Source: Candidatus Methanoplasma sp. (GTDB lineage: Archaea; Thermoplasmatota; Thermoplasmata; Methanomassiliicoccales; Methanomethylophilaceae). From it: 7,235 bases of DNA. Position numbers and translations under genes: made by a program. Location: the NCBI GenBank assembly GCA_031271555.1, contig JAISVN010000047.1, forward strand, positions 1 to 7,235. The letters are read 5' to 3'. Below, piece after piece: positions 1-6,359 of this stretch; position 1 is the stretch's first letter, and each line of letters begins with the position of its first letter. The notes under the pieces were generated by a model. The model had not been told where the DNA came from, ran no database searches, and was given only the letters and a program-made list of their open reading frames with translations.

Positions 1-97
1 CAAGGAGCTCTCCTCCGGCTGTGTTGTGGAAGGCGGCGACTGCTTTGAGATTTTCTTTCTTCCATTCCCGCTTCCATTCTTGTCTCTCGGTCTCCAT
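1..97 (-). CDS. AlbA_2 (Schlafen AlbA-like) domain protein, N-terminal fragment
   Basis: Only the first 32 or so residues are visible; the frame is open at base 1. They read METERQEWKREWKKENLKAV followed by AAFHNTAGGELL. The pattern E-x-EWK, about ten charged residues, K-x-(I/V)-x-AF-x-N-T-x-GG is the usual opening of the AlbA_2 domain (PF04326), found in putative regulators and ATPase-like proteins such as the divergent-AAA/HTH family. Some family members are nuclease-like; the role here is unknown. I chose the ATG at 97 because GGAGG at 106-110 sits 8 bases upstream. An in-frame ATG at 112 would add MEDAQ, has only a GGAG 13 bases away, and would suit a leaderless message. The gene lies after the ATP synthase terminator and has its own TATA-like promoter, so it is probably not part of that operon. 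The domain call is from motif reading of a short fragment. Confidence 0.7.
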   Translation of the reverse strand, partial: METERQEWKREWKKENLKAVAAFHNTAGGELL

Positions 98-134
98 CTG
101 TGCATCCTCCATTTGATAACGTTCTCTCCATTGA

Positions 135-142
135 AATATATT
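135..142 (-). promoter_or_regulatory. TATA-like box upstream of the AlbA_2-domain gene
   Basis: The octamer AATATATT lies in an AT-rich stretch (17 G/C in 60 bases over 121-180). Its centre is about 26 bases from base 112, the usual archaeal TATA-to-start distance. That would give a transcript beginning near 110-113, with GGAGG at its very 5' end and a leader of about 15 bases before the ATG at 97, or a leaderless start at 112. No transcript data are available, so this is inferred from position and composition. Confidence 0.5.
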
Positions 143-252
143 ATCTGACAAAAACACAGTACATCTAAAACGTATTATGAAACAATAGTCAGAAATCTCA
201 TAGGAATCGATTGACTTTGACCTATTCAAACCTCTTAGATTGCTTTAAGACC

Positions 253-272
253 CAATCTCAAAAAAAAGATTG
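253..272 (-). terminator. Oligo-U terminator of the ATP synthase operon
   Basis: On the transcribed strand an uninterrupted run of eight T lies at 267-260, 18 bases after the TAA of the last gene of the operon. Archaeal RNA polymerase stops at such U-tracts without needing a hairpin. The tract is flanked by 6-base complementary arms (CAATCT 253-258 and AGATTG 267-272 on the plus strand). The tract sits mostly in the loop, so the hairpin is probably incidental. Confidence 0.6.
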
Positions 273-285
273 TTTGTTAAGTCGT

Positions 286-432
286 TTAAGAGGCGTAAAG
301 GAAGACCCAGAGCATCAGGACGAAACCCAGTATGAGCATCAGGTACGCCGTGACCCAGATGAACGTGAAGAGCCTTTTCAGCTTCTTCGGGTCATCCTTT
401 ATATCATCCAGGCGTTCCCTGATCGATCTCAC
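286..432 (-). CDS. 48-aa single-span membrane protein coupled to atpD
   Basis: The frame begins with GTG at 432 inside the atpD stop (GTGA overlap) and ends in TAA at 288-286. The protein opens with the charged stretch MRSIRERLDDIKDDPKKLKR. One hydrophobic helix follows, from about L21 to A47, with a very short C-terminus. Positive residues ahead of the helix predict a cytoplasmic N-terminus. A strong ribosome site, AGGAGAGG at 440-447, sits 7 bases before the GTG, and no in-frame ATG exists before M32. It occupies the place of the small gene of unknown function (ahaG) after ahaD in Methanosarcina operons. Position alone does not show homology, and I recognise no family. It could be an accessory, assembly or stator-associated subunit of the membrane sector; that is inference. 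Tight coupling, a good ribosome site and placement just before the terminator argue that it is real. Confidence 0.75.
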   Translation of the reverse strand: MRSIRERLDDIKDDPKKLKRLFTFIWVTAYLMLILGFVLMLWVFLYAS

Positions 433-1064
433 TCTGCGGCCTCTCCTTTTCTTTTCAGATGCTTGAGGCGGGTCGTGTTCTCTCTTTCCATCTCTTCGAG
501 ACGGAACCTTACGAACCTTTCCGATTCCTTGAGCTCAGGAATTATCTTGAACTCAAGGGCGTTGACCCTTCTCTTGGTCTTCTCTATCTCATCCAGCAGC
601 TTCTTCATAGTGGTCTCGATCTCGGCCGCTCTGACCAGAGTATCGAGGAGTTTCTCGAAGGCCATTGCGGCCTCCTCGATATATGCCGACGTCTCGATCA
701 CACCGTATCCCTTCTCGGTCATTTTAGTGTGGATCGAGGTGGCCTCCACCTTCGGAACCATCATTCCCATGATGCTCTTACTGCCAAGCTTGACCTCTGG
801 TTTCGTTTTGAGCGCATATGCTGCGCTCTTCACGGCGATCTCTCCCTCGACCGCGCGTGCAATGGTTATCTTCTCCATTGCCGCCTCGTAGTCGGAGGAA
901 ACACCCTCACGCATCTTCTTGGCCTTCTCCAGGACCTCGAAGAATTCGATGATGAGGCCGTCCCTCTTCATCTTCATGATCTTGTATCCGCTCTGGGACA
1001 GTTTGATCTTCTTCTTGAGGTCCAGAAGGACCGAACGGTTCGGGGTTATGTCTTGGCTTCCCAT
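429..1064 (-). CDS. atpD: A-type ATP synthase subunit D (central rotor axle)
   Basis: Subunit D forms the long coiled-coil axle that turns inside the A3B3 head and passes torque to and from the c ring through C and F. The 211-residue protein has the family's usual length and ends. The N-terminal helix has the typical LLDLKKKIKLSQSGYKIMKM pattern (PNR-x-x-LL-x-LKKK-x-KL), followed by KRDGLI. The C-terminal helix carries KTKRRVNALEFKIIPEL, the VNALE-x-x-x-IP signature of the D family, followed by a charged, basic tail. I chose the ATG at 1064. An in-frame GTG at 1073 overlaps the atpB stop as GTGA and would add three residues. GTGAG at 1069-1073 lies 4 bases before the ATG and fits as the 3' part of a Shine-Dalgarno site. 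The TGA stop (431-429) overlaps the next gene's GTG. Confidence 0.95.
   Translation of the reverse strand: MGSQDITPNRSVLLDLKKKIKLSQSGYKIMKMKRDGLIIEFFEVLEKAKKMREGVSSDYEAAMEKITIARAVEGEIAVKSAAYALKTKPEVKLGSKSIMGMMVPKVEATSIHTKMTEKGYGVIETSAYIEEAAMAFEKLLDTLVRAAEIETTMKKLLDEIEKTKRRVNALEFKIIPELKESERFVRFRLEEMERENTTRLKHLKRKGEAAE
440..447 (-). promoter_or_regulatory. Shine-Dalgarno site of the 48-codon gene, inside atpD
   Basis: AGGAGAGG lies 7 bases ahead of the GTG at 432, within the last codons of atpD. It is among the strongest ribosome sites in the window. It decides the start, because the only in-frame ATG (M32) would remove the charged N-terminus and part of the helix. Confidence 0.7.
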
Positions 1065-1079
1065 GGAGCTCACTTCTTC
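1064..1079 (-). promoter_or_regulatory. atpB/atpD coupling junction (GTGAG-CTCC-ATG)
   Basis: The atpB stop TGA (1072-1070) sits inside GTGAG, which pairs with the 3' part of the anti-Shine-Dalgarno sequence and lies 4 bases before the atpD ATG. The GTG of this motif is also in frame with atpD, so two starts three codons apart are possible. This geometry suits reinitiation by ribosomes finishing atpB. Confidence 0.55.
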
Positions 1080-2452
1080 AGATACTGCTCGATGTACTTA
1101 CGGTCGATCCTTGTCAGCTGGTCGATGTCGAGTTCCCTCATGATCTCCCAGGCGATGTCCAGGGTCCTCTCGATGGAACGGTCCTCATCCACTCCCTGGC
1201 GCACGACGCGGTCCTCGAAGAGGTCTGCGAAGTCCAGGAGTTTCCTGTCCTTTGCGGACAGCGAGTCCTTACCGACGATGGCCACCAGACCGCGGAGGTC
1301 CTTTCCTTCCGCATATGAAGCGTAGAGCTGGTCCGACACTGCCTTGTGGTCGTCGCGGGTCTTACCCTTTCCGACACCTGAGTTCATAAGCCTGCTGAGA
1401 GACGACGAAACGTTCACCGGCGGGTATATGCCGTTACGGTGGAGTTCCCTTGACAGAACGATCTGCCCTTCCGTGATGTATCCGGAAAGATCCGGTATCG
1501 GATGGGTGATATCGTCGCCCGGCATCGAAAGGATGGGGATCTGCGTGATCGAACCTTTCTTGTCCTTTATCCTTCCGGCACGCTCGTAGAGCTGTGCGAG
1601 GTCGGTGTACATGTAGCCGGGGTATCCGCGTCTTCCGGGAACCTCTTCTCTTGCGGCACCGACCTGACGGAGGGCTTCGCAATAGTTCGTTATGTCGGTC
1701 ATTATGACAAGAACCTGCATTCCGAGTTCGAACGCCATGTATTCCGCCGTCGTGAGACCGAGACGGGGCGTAACGATACGCTCGACCGCCGGGTCGTCCG
1801 CGAGGTTCAGGAACACCACTGCATTCTTCAGTGCGCCGGTCCTTTCGAACTCTTTCATGAAGGTCTGCTTCTCTTCGTTGGTTATACCGAGTGCTATGAA
1901 CACCACGGCGAACTCATCGTTCTCTCCGAGGACCTTCGCCTGCCTTGCGATCTGCAGGGCGATATCGTTGTGCGGAAGTCCTGATCCCGAGAATATCGGA
2001 AGCTTCTGACCCCTAACAAGGGTGTTCATCCCGTCTATGGTGGATATTCCGGTCTGGATGAAATCCGCCGGACTGTCCCTTGCCCACGGGTTGATAGCTG
2101 CTCCCACGATGTCCAGTTCCTTGTCGGGAACTATCCTTGCTCCTCCGTCGAGAGGCTCTCCCGCTCCGGTCAGTACTCTTCCGAGCATGTCCCTTGAAAC
2201 GGGCATCTTCATGGTGTCTCCGAGGAAACGGACCGATGCCTGCCTGTCTATACCGGAGGTGCCTTCGAATATCTGAACGACCACGATCTCATCGGATGTG
2301 TCCAGAACCTGGCCTCTTTTCATGGTTCCGTCGGAGAGCCTTACGCTGACCATCTCCTGATAGCCGACGGGCTCCGTCTTCTTCACGAATACCAAAGGCC
2401 CTGCTATCTGGGAGACCGTCTTGTACTCCTTGGATACTTTTGCTGTTGCCAT
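1070..2452 (-). CDS. atpB: A-type ATP synthase subunit B (non-catalytic nucleotide-binding)
   Basis: Subunit B alternates with A in the hexameric A3B3 head; it can bind nucleotide but does not hydrolyse it. Residue numbers are from the ATG (460 residues, usual length). The N-terminal beta-barrel starts [15 protein letters not shown]. The segment that would be a P-loop reads FSGSGLPHN (about 154-162) and lacks the GKT of Walker A, as in all B subunits. The C-terminal signature [20 protein letters not shown] (about 344-363) includes R354, the arginine that reaches into the A-subunit active site. I chose ATG 2452 over an in-frame GTG at 2461. GGAG at 2463-2466 is 10 bases from the ATG but only 1 base from the GTG, and GTGAG at 2457-2461 is 4 bases from the ATG. 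From the ATG, five bases separate it from the atpA stop. Confidence 0.97.
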   Translation of the reverse strand: MATAKVSKEYKTVSQIAGPLVFVKKTEPVGYQEMVSVRLSDGTMKRGQVLDTSDEIVVVQIFEGTSGIDRQASVRFLGDTMKMPVSRDMLGRVLTGAGEPLDGGARIVPDKELDIVGAAINPWARDSPADFIQTGISTIDGMNTLVRGQKLPIFSGSGLPHNDIALQIARQAKVLGENDEFAVVFIALGITNEEKQTFMKEFERTGALKNAVVFLNLADDPAVERIVTPRLGLTTAEYMAFELGMQVLVIMTDITNYCEALRQVGAAREEVPGRRGYPGYMYTDLAQLYERAGRIKDKKGSITQIPILSMPGDDITHPIPDLSGYITEGQIVLSRELHRNGIYPPVNVSSSLSRLMNSGVGKGKTRDDHKAVSDQLYASYAEGKDLRGLVAIVGKDSLSAKDRKLLDFADLFEDRVVRQGVDEDRSIERTLDIAWEIMRELDIDQLTRIDRKYIEQYLKK

Positions 2453-2466
2453 TGTTCTCACGCTCC
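2452..2466 (-). promoter_or_regulatory. atpA/atpB coupling junction (GGAG-CGTGAG-AACA-ATG)
   Basis: The atpA TGA (2460-2458) is embedded in GTGAG, 4 bases before the atpB ATG, with a second SD-like GGAG at 2463-2466. The GTG at 2461-2459 is an alternative in-frame start that would overlap the atpA stop. The layout repeats that of the atpB/atpD boundary. Confidence 0.55.
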
Positions 2467-4188
2467 GAGTCCTGCGAACTGTTCGTCCATGTCCTTTGCC
2501 ACGGCCTCGAGTTCGGAATCGACGTTCTCTTCGTATTTAGCCTGGTTGAATCTCTGCCTTACCGGGAGGTACGCGATCTTATCGACCTGTATGCCCGACG
2601 CGAGCGCATTGCTGGCAAGGTCGGAATACTTCTTGATCAATGTCATCATGACGTACTGCCTGCTTATCGGGCAGTACGCATCCACAGGGTGGTACGCGTT
2701 CTGCTGCAGGTAGATCTCACGGATCATCTTGGCGACCTCGAGGGTCATCTTCTGCTCGTCCGGCAGAGAGTCGGAACCGACCATCTGCACGATCTCCTGC
2801 AGTTCAGACTCTTTCTGGAGAACCTGCATTGCCCATGCCTTGAGCTCCGGGAAGTCGTCGGCCACGTTCTGCTTGTACCAGCCGCTGAGCTGTTTGTCGT
2901 ACATAGTGTACGATGTCAGCCAGTTGATCGTCGGGAAGTGCCTTCTCTCCCTCAACTTCGTGTCAAGGGCCCAGAACACACGGACGATACGCAGAGTGTT
3001 CTGCGTGACCGGCTCGGACAGGTCTCCTCCGGGAGGAGAAACGGCTCCGATGACCGAGATGGACCCGATATCGCCGCTCAGCGCCTTTGCGCGGCATGCG
3101 CGCTCGTAGAACTCAGAGAGACGTCCTGCAAGGTACGCGGGGTATCCTTCCTCACCGGGCATCTCTTCGAGCCTGGACGAGATCTCACGCATGGCCTCTG
3201 CCCACCTTGAGGTGGAGTCCGCCATGAGCGAAACGTCGTATCCCATGTCCCTGAAGTACTCAGCGATGGTGATTCCCGTGTAAACGGATGCTTCTCTTGC
3301 TGCCACAGGCATGTTCGATGTGTTTGCGATCAGGACCGTCCTGTTCATAAGGGACTCGCCCGTGGACGGGTCGACAAGTTCCGGGAACTCCGTAAGGACC
3401 TCGGTCATCTCGTTTCCGCGCTCGCCGCATCCGATGTATACCACGATCTCCGCGTTGGAGTATTTGGCCAAGGACTGCTGCGTGACCGTCTTTCCGGTAC
3501 CGAATGCACCGGGGATGGCTGCCGCACCGCCCTTTGCGAGGGGGAACATCGTGTCCAAGACCCTGAGTCCGGTGACCAGCGGGATATCCGGCTGGTACTT
3601 CTCCGTGACAGGCCTGGCTACACGGACCGGCCATTTCTGCATCATGCATATGTCCTGTCCGTCCACCGTCGCTATGACATCTTCAACCGCGTATTTGCCG
3701 GATGATATGCTGTCGACTTTCCCTTTCTTGAATGTGGGGGGCACCATTATCTTATGGAGCATTGAGCCTTCCATAACGGTTCCGATTACCTGGCCCGCCT
3801 CAACTTCATCGCCTTTCTTGACAGTGGGGTTGAACTCCCACTTCTTCTCTCTGTCGAGTCCAGGTGCGGAAACACCGCGGAAGATGTAGTCTCCCATTTT
3901 GTCCCTGAGCACGGGAAGGGGCCTCTGTATTCCGTCGTAAACGGATGTGAGAAGTCCCGGACCGAGTTCCGCGACAAGAGGGAGCCCGGTATTTGTGACC
4001 GGCTCTCCGGGTTTTACGCCCGAAGTATCCTCATAAACCTGGATGATAGAATAGTCGCCTACGATCTTGATGACCTCTCCCATGAGACCCTCGTTCCCAA
4101 CATGCACGACATCGTACATCTTGGGCGAGATCCCGGTTGCTGTCACCACAGGACCTGCGACCCTGTAAATTACACCTTCAGTGCTCAT
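2458..4188 (-). CDS. atpA: A-type ATP synthase catalytic subunit A
   Basis: Subunit A carries the catalytic sites that make or split ATP at the A/B interfaces. The 576 residues include an N-terminal barrel ([10 protein letters not shown]), the roughly 80-residue non-homologous insert special to A/V-type A subunits (about 110-190), and the nucleotide domain. The P-loop GAFGTGKT spans 227-234 with K233. The catalytic glutamate is E256 in [13 protein letters not shown]. The Walker B region is [12 protein letters not shown] with D324. The P-loop differs from the common GPFGSGKT at two places, A228 for Pro and T231 for Ser. There is no intein at either site where archaeal or yeast A subunits often carry one. 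The start ATG directly abuts the atpF TAA and has GAGG at 4197-4200, 8 bases upstream. Identity is certain. Confidence 0.98.
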   Translation of the reverse strand: MSTEGVIYRVAGPVVTATGISPKMYDVVHVGNEGLMGEVIKIVGDYSIIQVYEDTSGVKPGEPVTNTGLPLVAELGPGLLTSVYDGIQRPLPVLRDKMGDYIFRGVSAPGLDREKKWEFNPTVKKGDEVEAGQVIGTVMEGSMLHKIMVPPTFKKGKVDSISSGKYAVEDVIATVDGQDICMMQKWPVRVARPVTEKYQPDIPLVTGLRVLDTMFPLAKGGAAAIPGAFGTGKTVTQQSLAKYSNAEIVVYIGCGERGNEMTEVLTEFPELVDPSTGESLMNRTVLIANTSNMPVAAREASVYTGITIAEYFRDMGYDVSLMADSTSRWAEAMREISSRLEEMPGEEGYPAYLAGRLSEFYERACRAKALSGDIGSISVIGAVSPPGGDLSEPVTQNTLRIVRVFWALDTKLRERRHFPTINWLTSYTMYDKQLSGWYKQNVADDFPELKAWAMQVLQKESELQEIVQMVGSDSLPDEQKMTLEVAKMIREIYLQQNAYHPVDAYCPISRQYVMMTLIKKYSDLASNALASGIQVDKIAYLPVRQRFNQAKYEENVDSELEAVAKDMDEQFAGLGA

Positions 4189-4494
4189 TTATTCATCCTC
4201 TGTTTTGTATAAATCAACGCCAATTGCTCTTTTGACCTTCTCGCGAAGGTCGCTTTCGTCTCCGCCCACCGGTACTACTACAGGCTGGATAGAGTCCAAT
4301 ATTTTGGTCCTGACATTCTGCGGGAGATAGTTCAGGTCTACCGCGTCGACGGCCAGGATGCCTATGTTCGCATCGGACATGGCCGTTACGATCACGCTCT
4401 GATAGTTGTTCTCGTCAGCTACGAACACGCGCTTGAGCCCGGCAAGCCTGAACCCGAGCACGAACTCCTCGCTTCCTACTACTGCTATTTCCAT
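4189..4494 (-). CDS. atpF: A-type ATP synthase subunit F (central stalk)
   Basis: Subunit F is a small Rossmann-like protein that binds the D axle in the central stalk and modulates coupling and activity. The 101 residues show the family's opening MEIAVVGSEEFVLGFRLAGL, in which the G-x-x-x-x-x-L-G-F-x-L-A-G pattern is typical, and a central strand NIGILAVDA. A flexible charged C-terminal segment (KVKRAIGVDLYKTEDE) follows; in other species the equivalent tail reaches up the axle. Length is normal. The ATG shares one base with the atpC stop (TGATG), and GGTGAT at 4498-4503 sits 3 bases before it. The gene ends in TAA immediately before the atpA ATG, so translation of C, F and A is tightly linked. 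Confidence 0.95.
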   Translation of the reverse strand: MEIAVVGSEEFVLGFRLAGLKRVFVADENNYQSVIVTAMSDANIGILAVDAVDLNYLPQNVRTKILDSIQPVVVPVGGDESDLREKVKRAIGVDLYKTEDE

Positions 4495-4503
4495 CAGATC
4501 ACC
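4492..4503 (-). promoter_or_regulatory. Ribosome site and stop/start overlap at atpC/atpF
   Basis: GGTGATCTGATG holds an SD match to the GGTGAT end of the anti-SD partner. After 3 bases comes TGATG, where the atpC stop and atpF start share one base. The short spacing is normal once the site is aligned on the full AGGAGGTGAT sequence. Confidence 0.55.
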
Positions 4504-5546
4504 AACAGTTCTTTGATTGTCTCTCTGCCCAATCCGCTCTCAGTGCCTCTGGCTATTATCCTGATGTTCCTGACCTCATTCTCCTTGTGGATCATGTAGT
4601 CTATCACCGGGACAACGGACAGCGGGTACAGGTGCGAGAATTTCTTTGCTTTCTGTATCTTGTATTTCTTCAGGCCTGCTACCGCATCCCTGAGGTTATT
4701 TGATTCCAAAGCATCCTTTATCTCTTCGTAGAATTCGAACTGGGACACCTCTGACATCACAGACTCTATGCTCTCTGCGTTCGCAAGAAGCGTGAGGAGC
4801 CTGTCGTCGATCCTTCTCCCTCCGGCAATGAGGTATTTCATTACCTGTTCTCCGTGGATCCCTTCCGCTTTGAGCTTGAGGATCGTCTCGAAGTTCTTTA
4901 TGTCCACCTCTTCTTTGACATAGTCAAGGAAAAGGCGTGAGGGTCTGGACGACGGGTCGATGCTCTGTATGAGCCTTTCATACTGGACCTTGTCCAGGAA
5001 ATCCTCGATCATCCCGAGGTTGCCGTCAGCCTTGTAGGCGGACATCGCCTCGGTCGATATGCTCACATGGGTCATCTTTCCGAAGTTCGCGATGATGTCT
5101 TCTTCTGTATCCAGAGAGATCAGCTTGTCCAAAGATTCGGCGCTGAGGCTGCCTGCGGGCACAAGGTCTTCCCTTATCCCCTCTGCATCCAGGCCGTATG
5201 ACTTTCCGCGCAGTATGACCTTGAGATTCCATATATCCCATTTGCCGAGATATGCGGAGACCATGTCATGAAGCTCCCCTGTGGACGACGAAAGGATACT
5301 GCCGAAGACCTTTGCCATATTGAGATATGTTGCATGCTCCAGGAGGTCCAGCCCCGACAGTCTTCCCGCCAGGTCCGTCATCTCCTTGCTGTAACCGGTC
5401 TCGCTTATGTAGCGGGATATCTCCGGCACGGTCATCATAAGCATCTTACTGTAATCCTCTTCGCTCATCAGGAGAGACTTTTTGGCCTTTACTCTTGCGA
5501 CGGTGTACGCATAGTTGCCTTTTTTTCCGTTGCGCCTGCCGAACAT
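4494..5546 (-). CDS. atpC: A-type ATP synthase subunit C (c-ring/central-stalk adaptor)
   Basis: Subunit C is the funnel-shaped socket that joins the D/F axle to the membrane c ring (homologous to eukaryotic V-ATPase subunit d). The 350 residues match the family length and are alpha-helical in character. The N-terminal region has the diagnostic NYAYTVARVKAKKSLLMS motif followed by EEDYSKMLMM and VPEISRYISETGY. The C-terminus has RNIRIIARGTESGL ending in IKELLVI, matching the usual NIR-x-I-x-RG-x-x-x-G ending. The ATG at 5546 follows the atpE stop after 4 bases, with GGGTGA (5551-5556) as its ribosome site; the atpE TGA forms part of that site. It overlaps atpF by one base. Confidence 0.96.
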   Translation of the reverse strand: MFGRRNGKKGNYAYTVARVKAKKSLLMSEEDYSKMLMMTVPEISRYISETGYSKEMTDLAGRLSGLDLLEHATYLNMAKVFGSILSSSTGELHDMVSAYLGKWDIWNLKVILRGKSYGLDAEGIREDLVPAGSLSAESLDKLISLDTEEDIIANFGKMTHVSISTEAMSAYKADGNLGMIEDFLDKVQYERLIQSIDPSSRPSRLFLDYVKEEVDIKNFETILKLKAEGIHGEQVMKYLIAGGRRIDDRLLTLLANAESIESVMSEVSQFEFYEEIKDALESNNLRDAVAGLKKYKIQKAKKFSHLYPLSVVPVIDYMIHKENEVRNIRIIARGTESGLGRETIKELLVI

Positions 5547-5550
5547 GGTC

Positions 5551-6108
5551 TCACCCGAACAGTATGTCGGACAAGGCCTTTATCTCGCGGTCCCAGATCG
5601 TCTGCAGTATCGTTTCGTACTGCATGTCGACCTCTACGGTGCCGTCCTCGCTCTGGAGTATCATGCCCGCACGGATCCTCGGATCCGTTTCGACCGATTT
5701 CACGCCGAGCTCTTTTGCTGAGAAGTCATCCTTCGGAGAGATCAGTGCTTTCGGCTTGTCGATCACGGTCTTTGCTGACTTTACCATGTCCTTGTACTGC
5801 TCCAGCTTTACATCCCTGGATGCGGACTCAAGGTCAGCGAGGACCGTTTCGAATGCCTCTGCCAATATCTCCTTCCTTTTGGACAGGACGATCTTCTTGC
5901 TTTCCAGCTCTGCGCTTGAAAGCTCCTGGCGTTTGAGACGCTCAACTGCTTCTTTGAGCTTCTTGTCCTCTTTTTCTCTCATGTCGGAAATCAGTGCGTC
6001 CGCCTCGGCCAAGATGGCCTTGACCTCTGCATCGGCCTGCGATTTTATCTCGCCGGCCTTTGCATCGGCGGATGCAATGATCTCCTTCGTGACGTTATCT
6101 AATGCCAT
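5551..6108 (-). CDS. atpE: A-type ATP synthase subunit E (peripheral stalk)
   Basis: Subunit E pairs with subunit H to form the peripheral stalks that stop the A3B3 head from turning with the rotor. The 185 residues follow the family plan. The first hundred residues are a charged coiled-coil rich in Ala, Glu and Lys (for example KEIIASADAKAGEIKSQADA), followed by a globular C-terminal domain (about 100-185). That domain contains the DPRIRAGMILQSEDGTVEVD stretch, like the GG-(V/I)-x-x-x-x-DG-x-(I/V)-x-x-x-N/D motif of the family. The last residues are KALSDILFG. GAGG at 6116-6119 lies 7 bases ahead of the ATG, in the 17-base gap after atpK, the longest gap in the operon. The partner atpH is not in view and is probably upstream of atpI. 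Confidence 0.95.
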   Translation of the reverse strand: MALDNVTKEIIASADAKAGEIKSQADAEVKAILAEADALISDMREKEDKKLKEAVERLKRQELSSAELESKKIVLSKRKEILAEAFETVLADLESASRDVKLEQYKDMVKSAKTVIDKPKALISPKDDFSAKELGVKSVETDPRIRAGMILQSEDGTVEVDMQYETILQTIWDREIKALSDILFG

Positions 6109-6125
6109 AAGAAGGCCTCAGATAC

Positions 6126-6359
6126 TTACATCACGAAGATTCCCATGATAGCTATAACAAGACCGAAGATAACGATGGTCTCAGGAAGAACCATGAAGAT
6201 CATTGCTTTACCGAATATGCTCGGGTCTTCTGTTATGGCTCCTACTGCTGCCGCTCCTACGTCTTTCTCCGCCATTCCTGCTCCGAGACCGGTGAGTCCG
6301 ACAGCAAGTCCTGCTCCAATAGCGATAAGTCCGCTTCCTACATCTCCTTCTATTGCCAT
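6126..6359 (-). CDS. atpK: A-type ATP synthase c subunit (K, proteolipid)
   Basis: The c subunits form the ion-carrying rotor ring in the membrane. This copy has 77 residues and two helices, a single hairpin unlike the doubled or tripled c subunits of some methanogens. Helix 1 (about 8-41) is glycine-rich (GLIAIGAGLAVGLTGLGAGM), the polar loop is TEDPS (43-47), and helix 2 (51-76) has the ion-binding motif LPETIVIFG with E60 and T61. The protein has no glutamine at all. Where sodium-type c subunits usually have the helix-1 Gln ligand, the ungapped reading gives E31, within M-A-E-K-D. Proton coupling therefore looks more likely than sodium, though this is not proven. The ATG is 3 bases after the atpI TAA, with GAGG at 6368-6371 (8-base spacing) and an A/T-rich leader that may favour high translation. 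Confidence 0.96.
   Translation of the reverse strand: MAIEGDVGSGLIAIGAGLAVGLTGLGAGMAEKDVGAAAVGAITEDPSIFGKAMIFMVLPETIVIFGLVIAIMGIFVM

Larger units (their letters stand above)
113..285. other. AT-rich intergenic region between the atp operon and the next gene
   Basis: No plausible gene is seen on either strand here. On the minus strand it runs from the stop of the 48-codon gene, through an oligo-T terminator, to a TATA-like box for the AlbA_2 gene. It also contains the 8-base palindrome AATCGATT (205-212) and weak flanking arms ATAGG (200-204) and CCTAT (221-225). These might be an operator but could equally be chance. No tRNA-like or rRNA-like structure was recognised. Confidence 0.6.

Noticed and set aside
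1..131. Minus-strand frame from ATG 131
   Set aside because: It is out of frame with the AlbA_2 reading and gives a residue string with no recognisable pattern.
200..225. Palindrome AATCGATT with ATAGG/CCTAT arms as an operator
   Set aside because: The arms are only 5 bases long with a 16-base gap in AT-rich DNA, so chance is a sufficient explanation without conservation data.
194..260. Direct repeat AATCTCA at 194-200 and 254-260
   Set aside because: Two copies of a 7-base word in AT-rich DNA are expected by chance, and no third copy or regular spacing was seen. No CRISPR-like or insertion-sequence ends were found in the window.
211..891. 226-codon plus-strand frame opposite the intergenic region, orf48 and atpD
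   Set aside because: It starts at a TTG in AT-rich noncoding DNA without a ribosome site, crosses the terminator and then runs antisense to real genes.
1065..1073. GTG at 1073 as the atpD start
   Set aside because: The ATG at 1064 is preferred, with GTGAG at suitable spacing. The GTG has only a weak GAAGAA upstream.
459..1325. 288-codon plus-strand frame opposite atpD and atpB
   Set aside because: It lies entirely antisense to two certain genes, has no ribosome site I can see, and shows no recognisable domain. Strong codon bias in the sense genes keeps such antisense frames open.
2453..2461. GTG at 2461 as the atpB start
   Set aside because: It is in frame, but GGAG would be only 1 base away. 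The ATG at 2452 has better spacing and matches the family N-terminus. It is kept as a possible alternative in the junction finding.
2440..3210. 256-codon plus-strand frame opposite atpA
   Set aside because: It is an antisense shadow of the conserved C-terminal part of subunit A. Its sequence is low-complexity, rich in Leu, Arg, His and Val, and has no family resemblance.
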